Assembly (NCBI GenBank): GCA_964619775.1
Contig: CAZUFB010000002.1
Location: 6,580 to 70,579 of the forward strand
Reading direction: 5' to 3'
Length of the DNA: 64,000 nt
Source of the DNA: CAZUFB01 sp964619775
GTDB taxonomy: Bacteria > Actinomycetota > Coriobacteriia > Coriobacteriales > UMGS124
Numbering within the stretch: the first letter of the stretch is position 1; every line of letters starts with the position of its first letter. Shown one piece after another: positions 58,677 through 64,000 of the stretch. The notes under the pieces were generated by a model. It was not told the origin of the DNA. It was given only the letters and a program-made list of their open reading frames with translations, and searched no databases. Position numbers and translations under genes: made by a program.

Positions 58677-59729
58677 CTACGGGTTCCCTCGCCGGTCGCC
58701 CTGCAGCTCTTCCCGAATGCCGTCCAGCAGCACTGCGCCGCGCGTAGTAAGCACGACGCGGCCATCTTCGCATATAGCCAGGCCCCGTTGACAAAGGCTT
58801 TCAAAAAATGGAGTCAGCTCGTTTCCATAACGGGCGACAAAGGCGTTCAAGCCAAGGCCCGCCAAACTCTCCAGAGCGTACAACGCGTGGTTGCAGGCCA
58901 ACGTCCTCTTATCCAGGCGCACCGCAGTCTGGGCGGCATCTCCGTCCGTACAGGCAACGTAATCGGTCAAATCGGCAACGTTCTGGACCACGCAGCCGTC
59001 CATCAGCGAGAGCGCTCCCAGTCCGAAGCCCCAATAATCGGGCGGCTCCTCAATATGGGCCTCGACGAGCGGTACAAAAGGCTCCAAAGCGTACTCGCAA
59101 ACGCTCACACGACGATAGCCCCGTCCAACCAGCGCTTGTTGAGCCTGCTCAACGCGCTCGCACACCGCGTCTACGCGCACGGCGGGATGCGCCAGGGGGT
59201 TGAGGCGAACAACGCCGGGACCCAGAGCCGACAACCGGTTGAGGCAATCCTCCATAGTCCGTTCAGTCTGCCCCGACATCCCGACGGCAACGCGCGCACG
59301 CCAGTTGTGCATATCGTAGGCATCGAGCAAGCGCTCGAGCAGCCCGTAGACCTTGAAGTCGTAGGTGCGCCCCAAGTTATGGAATTCAGCAGCGCTGAGA
59401 GACCCCAGATCTATGTCGTATAAGTCTGTTCGAAAGTTGCGCAAAGGGGTCATAATCCCGCTGCTCAACCGCTCGGGGGCAACCTGGGCGACTTTCACGG
59501 CCTGCGACAAGTCAAGCGAGCGTTTGGCAACCGCAAAGACGTGGCCGAGGTTCCAATCATCCAGCTCGGTCGCATTGGTCACAACGAACCGCGCCACGCG
59601 GCGGCCGGACAGTTCTTCGGCCCCATGGGATACCTCGCAGGCAAGCACCTGCGCATACGCCCGACGCGCCCCCGCCTTCGCGGCGGGACCGAACACGGGG
59701 GCGCATATATGCACATGGACGTCTTTCAT
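58677..59729 (-). CDS. HemW/HemN-like protein lacking the radical-SAM cysteine motif
   Basis: The protein has 350 residues from the ATG at 59729 (GAGGCGGG upstream). The order of motifs follows HemW: N-terminal DVHVHI, a segment DIDLGSLSAAEFHNLGR that matches the ISIGVQSF...LGR region, and TMEDCLNRL. Then come YWGFGLGALSLMDG (the FGxGAHS element) and a full HemN C-terminal domain ending LTTRGAVLLDGI. The CxxxCxxC iron-sulfur site expected after HVHI is absent; the local sequence reads CAPVFGPAAKAG. It therefore cannot be a normal radical-SAM enzyme. It is 51 bp after the Tat flavoprotein stop, in the same transcript. A haem-binding or chaperone role is inference. Confidence 0.8.
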   Translation of the reverse strand: MKDVHVHICAPVFGPAAKAGARRAYAQVLACEVSHGAEELSGRRVARFVVTNATELDDWNLGHVFAVAKRSLDLSQAVKVAQVAPERLSSGIMTPLRNFRTDLYDIDLGSLSAAEFHNLGRTYDFKVYGLLERLLDAYDMHNWRARVAVGMSGQTERTMEDCLNRLSALGPGVVRLNPLAHPAVRVDAVCERVEQAQQALVGRGYRRVSVCEYALEPFVPLVEAHIEEPPDYWGFGLGALSLMDGCVVQNVADLTDYVACTDGDAAQTAVRLDKRTLACNHALYALESLAGLGLNAFVARYGNELTPFFESLCQRGLAICEDGRVVLTTRGAVLLDGIREELQGDRRGNP

Positions 59730-59780
59730 ATTCCCGCCTCTATACCGACACCGGGACGGTCAGACGGCCCGAAACGGGCG

Positions 59781-61541
59781 TTAAACCAATTCGCCGGCCA
59801 GATACTGGGCAACCGACTTGCCGCACTCGCGGCCCAGAATGATTGCCATGCCCACCGACACGCCGTATGCCGGGCTGAAGTAGTCCCAACCGAAGCGTCC
59901 ACCGGTAACGTTGCCCGTACCGAAAAGGTTGGCGATCGGCTTCCAATCCTCGCCCAGGATACGCTGGTCGCCGTCGACGCAAACTCCGCCCAAAGTGACG
60001 AGGAAGTTGCCCATGAGGACGTTGTTCTCGTTGACGTTGGCGTAGAACGGGGCCGCCTCGATCGGGAAGAGGTAGTTGGCGTCACGGCCAAACTCGGTGT
60101 CGGCGCCGGCAGCCACGCAGGCATTCCAGCTCTCGACGGCCGCGACCATGTTTGCGGCGACTTTCTCCTCGACGCCGAGCATGGCCACAAGCTCTTCGAC
60201 GGTGTCGGCACCATACCAGGTCGACTGGCTTGCCTCGTCGTAGTAGCCCTCGGACCCTGCCGCATAGGCGGCGTCGAGGACCGCCTGAACACCCTCGAGC
60301 GTCTCTGCCGTGGGATCGGTCGTACCGTGCGAGGCAGGCACGTACTGCATGTACTCGGTGAGGTTGCTGTCGTAGAAGGCATAGAAGATCTCGCGGTTGC
60401 GCGACATCAAGGGACGCGACCGGGTCTCGATGGGACCCCAGAACTCGTTGTAGAAACGGCGGCCGGTGTAGTCCAGATGGATGCCCTGGGGATGCGCGAG
60501 CATGGGGACCAGGGCGGGGCTGCTCGTCTGCCACGAGGCCCTGCCGTCCATGGTGGCGGGGTTGATTTCCATGCGGGCGCCCGCCCAATAGGCCATCTTG
60601 ACGCCGTCGCCCGTGCGGTCCATGCCCATCATGTTGAAGCACTCCTGGTCGTTTGCCTGGAGCGCGTACTGCAGGTCGATAAGCAGGTCGGTCGCCATCT
60701 CGCTGTCGCCGCCAAAGCCACCGGTGGCAAGCACCACCGCACTGGCATTGACGCGGATGTATTCCTCCGTCTCGACGTTTTGCGCGACGACGCCCGTGAC
60801 GGCCCCGCTATCGTCCTGGACGAGCTGGCAACCGGCATAGCCGAACAGGAAGTGGCTGTTCTCGTTGGCGGCCTCTACGGCAGCCTTGCTGTTCAGGATG
60901 GAATAGGTATCGTTAAAGTTAATAGAGGTGCAGTAGAACTTGAAGGGACCGACCTCGGTCTGGATGTTGGGACGCTCGTCGTTGGCCGGCTCGAACACCA
61001 AGCGGGCCTCGGCGTCGCCTGCGGCCTTCTCGTACCACCAGTCGATGGTCTCGCCGTTACGGGCGTATTTCATGACAAGCGCGGGGTTGGCCGCGTTGGT
61101 GCAGTTGAGCATCCAGTTCGTGTAGAACTCGACAACATCGTAGCCGCTGCCGCCGCCCAAGGAGTTCGACAGCTCGGAGTTGATGTGGCCCATGTCGTTG
61201 CCGGTGGTCCTAAACGAGTCCTCGAGCTGCTTTTCGAGACCGATGACCGCGTAGCCCTGCTCGCTCAGCTCGACGGCGGCCGCGCCACCGCCGTGGCCGA
61301 GGCCGACCACGACGACGTCGCATTCGTAGGTCTGGGCAATCTGGTCGTCGGCAATTTGCTCGGGCTTAACGCGCCACGACGCATTGGAGTAGTTGGTGCC
61401 GGCGATTTGCGTGTACGAGGCACCGGTATCTTCGACGACTTCCTCGGCATTGGCGGTGACGGTACCCAAGCCGAGCGCGCCAAGGGCGACGGTTCCCACA
61501 CTGGCGGACTTGATGAGGTCGCGACGGGTCACGGTTTGCAT
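59781..61541 (-). CDS. Tat-exported FAD-dependent reductase (fumarate reductase flavoprotein family)
   Basis: The protein has 586 residues from the ATG at 61541 (GGAAAGGAC upstream). The twin-arginine signal is TRRDLIKSASVG, with cleavage near TANAEE. The FAD fold starts VVVVGLGHGGGAAAVELS (about 78-95); C-terminal FAD contact is LFGTGNVTGGRFG. QGIHLDYTGRRFYNEFWG is the substrate-side domain. The closest recognised group is the enoate/urocanate-type reductases of Eggerthella-like bacteria; the substrate is unknown. The HemW-like gene follows in the same transcript. The upstream region carries repeated operator-like sites. Confidence 0.9.
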   Translation of the reverse strand: MQTVTRRDLIKSASVGTVALGALGLGTVTANAEEVVEDTGASYTQIAGTNYSNASWRVKPEQIADDQIAQTYECDVVVVGLGHGGGAAAVELSEQGYAVIGLEKQLEDSFRTTGNDMGHINSELSNSLGGGSGYDVVEFYTNWMLNCTNAANPALVMKYARNGETIDWWYEKAAGDAEARLVFEPANDERPNIQTEVGPFKFYCTSINFNDTYSILNSKAAVEAANENSHFLFGYAGCQLVQDDSGAVTGVVAQNVETEEYIRVNASAVVLATGGFGGDSEMATDLLIDLQYALQANDQECFNMMGMDRTGDGVKMAYWAGARMEINPATMDGRASWQTSSPALVPMLAHPQGIHLDYTGRRFYNEFWGPIETRSRPLMSRNREIFYAFYDSNLTEYMQYVPASHGTTDPTAETLEGVQAVLDAAYAAGSEGYYDEASQSTWYGADTVEELVAMLGVEEKVAANMVAAVESWNACVAAGADTEFGRDANYLFPIEAAPFYANVNENNVLMGNFLVTLGGVCVDGDQRILGEDWKPIANLFGTGNVTGGRFGWDYFSPAYGVSVGMAIILGRECGKSVAQYLAGELV

Positions 61542-61632
61542 GGCTAGGTCCTTTCCTTCGTATTATCCCTGGCCGACGGGATACGCCGACATAAACGAGG
61601 ATAATCCGACGCACTCCGACCGCACGTCATGC

Positions 61633-61672
61633 CGGTGGTATGACAAGGCCGTTCTCATACCGTTGGTGTGAC
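61633..61672. promoter_or_regulatory. Operator candidate upstream of the flavoprotein gene
   Basis: GGTATGA (61637-61643) and TCATACC (61655-61661) form a perfect inverted repeat. CGGTGGTATGAC and CGTTGGTGTGAC, 28 bp apart, form a direct repeat overlapping it. The site lies about 95-130 bp before the start. Confidence 0.45.
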
Positions 61673-61920
61673 TCAAAGCCGGATGACCCCGGGCGCTCCT
61701 CCCGCCGGCGGCCCGGGCAGGGATCCCCCTCCGCCACCGGGACGCCGCCCGGGGCAGAGACCGAAAACGCCGCAGCCGCCTGTGCGGCGCGCCCGCCGTT
61801 GCCCCTGCCGCCGTCCATCGCCATATGCCCCGTCGGCTTTCTCCGCACCCGCCACACGACAACGGCAGGCGCAGCGTATACAGGCCGCACCCGTCTTGCT
61901 GTAGACTTTGTGTTCGGCCA
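61673..61920. other. GC-rich stretch without recognised gene
   Basis: Several frames are open here but none has a ribosome site or recognisable protein. It separates the divergent flavoprotein and transporter genes. Confidence 0.5.
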
Positions 61921-61962
61921 TATATACACCCGCTATATATTTACACGGGGTGTAGATATATA
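61921..61962. promoter_or_regulatory. AT-rich inverted repeat upstream of the MFS-CBS gene
   Basis: TATATACACCCG and CGGGGTGTAGATATATA form an imperfect inverted repeat around CTATATATTTACA. The composition is far below the local GC. It lies about 155 bp before the ATG at 62116 and is a likely repressor site or promoter. Confidence 0.55.
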
Positions 61963-62115
61963 AAACTCCACGATTTCAGGGAGAGCGCGGCACCGGTCGC
62001 GTCGGCGGTCCTGCCTGGCACGGCGGGGCCGCTTTGGCGTCTCGCGTCTCCCCGTATTGCGGACGCGTCGCACAGGATTGCAGGTTTGCACGGTTCGAAA
62101 GAGGTAGTAAACAGC

Positions 62116-64000
62116 ATGAAATTGACAAGCAAGCAGATCGCGATGCTCACGGTGCTCATATTCGGCACCTTCATCGCGGTCCTCAACCAGACGGTGGTGA
62201 CCCCGGCCCTGCCGTCGATCATGTCCGAGATGTCGGTCGACGCGTCGACCGCCCAATGGCTGACGACCGGCTTCACCCTGGTCAACGCCATCATGATTCC
62301 CGTCACGGCCTACCTCATCGACCGGTTCTCGACGCGCAGGCTGTTCACCGTGGCGATGGCCGTCTTCGCCGCCGGCAGCCTGCTGGCCGGCTGGGGCCCC
62401 AACTTCCCGCTGCTGCTCGTCGGCCGCCTGCTGCAGGCCGCCGGCGCAGGCATCCTCATGCCCATGGTGCAGACCGTGCTGATGCTCACGTTCCCGCCCG
62501 AGCGCCGCGGCAGCGCGATGGGCATCTTCGGCCTGGTCATCGCCTTCGCGCCCGCCGTGGGCCCCAGCGTCGCCGGCCTGGTCATCGACACCTACAACTG
62601 GCACCTGCTGTTCTTTGCCATCGCGATCCTCTCCGCGATCGTGCTTGTCGCCGGCATCGCGCTGCTCGAGCGCGCCGAGGCCCGCAACAGCGCCGCCACG
62701 CTCGACAAGCTGTCGGTGGTCCTCTCCACCGCAGGCTTCGGCCTCATGCTTTACGGCCTGAGCACCATCGGCTCCGACGGCCTCAACGTGTTCGACACCG
62801 TGCTCACCGTCGCGGGCGTCGTGGTGACCGTGCTGTTCTTCGTGCGCCAGCTGCGCCTCGAGACCCCGATGCTCAACGTGCGCGTCCTGGGCAACCGCAA
62901 GTTCCTCATCGGCACCGTCATCGGCATGCTCGCCCAGGCGGCCCTGCTCGCCTCCGGCGTCCTTATGCCCATCTACCTGCAGACCTACATGGGCTTCTCG
63001 GCCACGGTCTCGGGCCTGGTCATCCTGCCCGGCGCCGTCGTCATGGGCGTCATGGGCATCTTCGTCGGCCGCCTGTTCGACAAGCGCGGACCCCGCATGC
63101 TGAGCATCGTGGGCCTGGGCCTGCTCACCGTGAGCACGCTGGCGTTCGCCTTCCTGACCGATTCCACCGGCGTCGTCTACATCACCATCCTCTACACGAT
63201 CCGCATGTTCTCGCTCGCCCTGGTGAACATGCCGATCATGACCTGGGCCATGAACGCGCTCGACAACTCGCTCATGAACCATGGCACCTCGGTGAACAAC
63301 ACGCTGCGCCAGGTGGCCGGCTCGCTGGGCACCGCCATCCTCGTGTCGGTCTCCACGGCCGCATCCAACTCCGCCTCCGCCACGATGGACGCCACGCACG
63401 CCGGCATCCACGGCATCAACATGGCTTTCGCCGCGGGCACCGCCCTGTGCGTCGTGGGCCTGGTGCTGGCCGTCCTGCTCGTGCGCGACAAGCCCGGCGA
63501 CGCCGCCAAGGCCGACCCCACGGGCGAGCGCCGCAGCCTGCTCGAGCCCATCATGAAGCGCGACGTCTACACCCTGCCCGACACCGCGACCGTCTACGAC
63601 GCCGTCGAGATGCTCGTGGAGAAGGGCATCAGCGCCGCGCCCATCGTCAACGCCAAGGGCGAGGCCATCGGCTTTGTTTCCGACGGCGACGTGACGCGCT
63701 TCCTGGCCAAGAACAACCGCACCTACACCGACCCCTCGACACTCATCATGCTCACCGCATCCCACGACCAGACGTTCGGAGACCGCCTCGACCAACTCAT
63801 GCAGATGAACGTGACGAGCATCGGCACACACCACGTCATCTCGGTCGACATCCACTCCGACCTGCCCGAGGTGTGCCGCGTTCTGGGCGACAACCACCTC
63901 AAGAAGGTCGCCGTCACCGAGAACGGCCAGCTTGTGGGCGTCATCAACCGCTCCGACATCACGCGCTACTCGATGACCCGCTATATCGAGAGCCGCGAAG
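62116..64000 (+). CDS. MFS drug-efflux-type transporter with C-terminal CBS pair, 3' end outside window
   Basis: An ATG at 62116 (AAGAGGT upstream) opens a frame still open at the window end (628 codons visible). The 14-helix MFS part has LNQTVVTPALPSIM (DHA2 motif C region), AQWLTTGFTLV and GRLLQAAGAGILMPM. Two CBS units follow (KRDVYTLPDTATVYDAVEML, FVSDGDVTRFL; then GVINRSDITRYS). The domain order is the same as in the gene at 46185. It probably exports lipophilic compounds under adenylate control. The divergent AT-rich site upstream is the likely point of regulation. Confidence 0.92.
   Translation, partial: MKLTSKQIAMLTVLIFGTFIAVLNQTVVTPALPSIMSEMSVDASTAQWLTTGFTLVNAIMIPVTAYLIDRFSTRRLFTVAMAVFAAGSLLAGWGPNFPLLLVGRLLQAAGAGILMPMVQTVLMLTFPPERRGSAMGIFGLVIAFAPAVGPSVAGLVIDTYNWHLLFFAIAILSAIVLVAGIALLERAEARNSAATLDKLSVVLSTAGFGLMLYGLSTIGSDGLNVFDTVLTVAGVVVTVLFFVRQLRLETPMLNVRVLGNRKFLIGTVIGMLAQAALLASGVLMPIYLQTYMGFSATVSGLVILPGAVVMGVMGIFVGRLFDKRGPRMLSIVGLGLLTVSTLAFAFLTDSTGVVYITILYTIRMFSLALVNMPIMTWAMNALDNSLMNHGTSVNNTLRQVAGSLGTAILVSVSTAASNSASATMDATHAGIHGINMAFAAGTALCVVGLVLAVLLVRDKPGDAAKADPTGERRSLLEPIMKRDVYTLPDTATVYDAVEMLVEKGISAAPIVNAKGEAIGFVSDGDVTRFLAKNNRTYTDPSTLIMLTASHDQTFGDRLDQLMQMNVTSIGTHHVISVDIHSDLPEVCRVLGDNHLKKVAVTENGQLVGVINRSDITRYSMTRYIESRE

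Noticed and set aside
61627..61929. Open frames between the flavoprotein and MFS-CBS genes
   Set aside because: No ribosome site and composition typical of non-coding GC-rich DNA.
1..64000. tRNA genes, rRNA genes, CRISPR arrays, insertion sequences, prophage genes
   Set aside because: None was recognised on reading both strands; a tRNAscan or IS search was not possible here.

Overview
The window is about 64 kb of high-GC DNA from a draft assembly. Four runs of exactly 100 N (14340-14439, 19888-19987, 31120-31219, 56720-56819) mark scaffold joins. The gene set points to an anaerobic actinomycete of the class Coriobacteriia, probably Eggerthella/Slackia-like. The signs are Tat-exported FAD reductases beside membrane-bound LuxR regulators, a double-cubane protein cluster, hydrogenase maturation genes, menaquinone methylation, a DUF6110/P-type ATPase pair and MFS-CBS fusions. 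The placement is inferred from gene content; there is no rRNA to test it.

Layout. 1-2.7 kb: ApbE flavin transferase (partial), a small membrane protein and a secreted protein. 3.0-6.9 kb: a four-gene iron-sulfur/selenium-type operon (DUF3343 carrier, ATP-dependent activase, double-cubane protein, cysteine-desulfurase-like enzyme) behind a 32-codon leader ORF and a terminator hairpin. 7.0-12.1 kb: a fused double ABC exporter, an apparent ECF-transporter remnant and a divergent AraC regulator. 12.5-16 kb: a Tat flavoprotein and a probably leaderless LuxR gene. 16-23.6 kb: a minus-strand run with an oligopeptide/nickel-type ABC importer, a CobC-like phosphatase, a metallo-hydrolase and the corrinoid adenosyltransferase.

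23.9-35.2 kb: topA, hypB, hypA, tatC, tatA/B, a STAS protein, two acidic envelope proteins, an amidohydrolase, menG and an aminotransferase, all on the minus strand. 35.4-43.5 kb: an AT-rich inverted-repeat element, a zincin-like membrane protein, a candidate SRP RNA, a MetRS-like enzyme, a metal P-type ATPase with DUF6110, and an HD-GYP protein. 44-50.3 kb: an S9 peptidase, an MFS-CBS transporter, and a two-component system whose response regulator carries a homopolymer frameshift. 50.6-56.7 kb: a three-gene AAA+ cluster, two uncharacterised proteins and an ABC-F gene cut by a gap. 56.8-64 kb: a LuxR regulator, a HemW-like protein that has lost its radical-SAM cysteines, a Tat flavoprotein and a second MFS-CBS transporter that runs off the end.

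Most worth following up: the double-cubane operon with its leader/attenuator, the cysteine-less HemW paralogue paired with an exported flavoprotein, and two families of extragenic repeats. Two of the four gaps are flanked by identical 54/55-bp sequences, so they are probably artefacts that can be closed.
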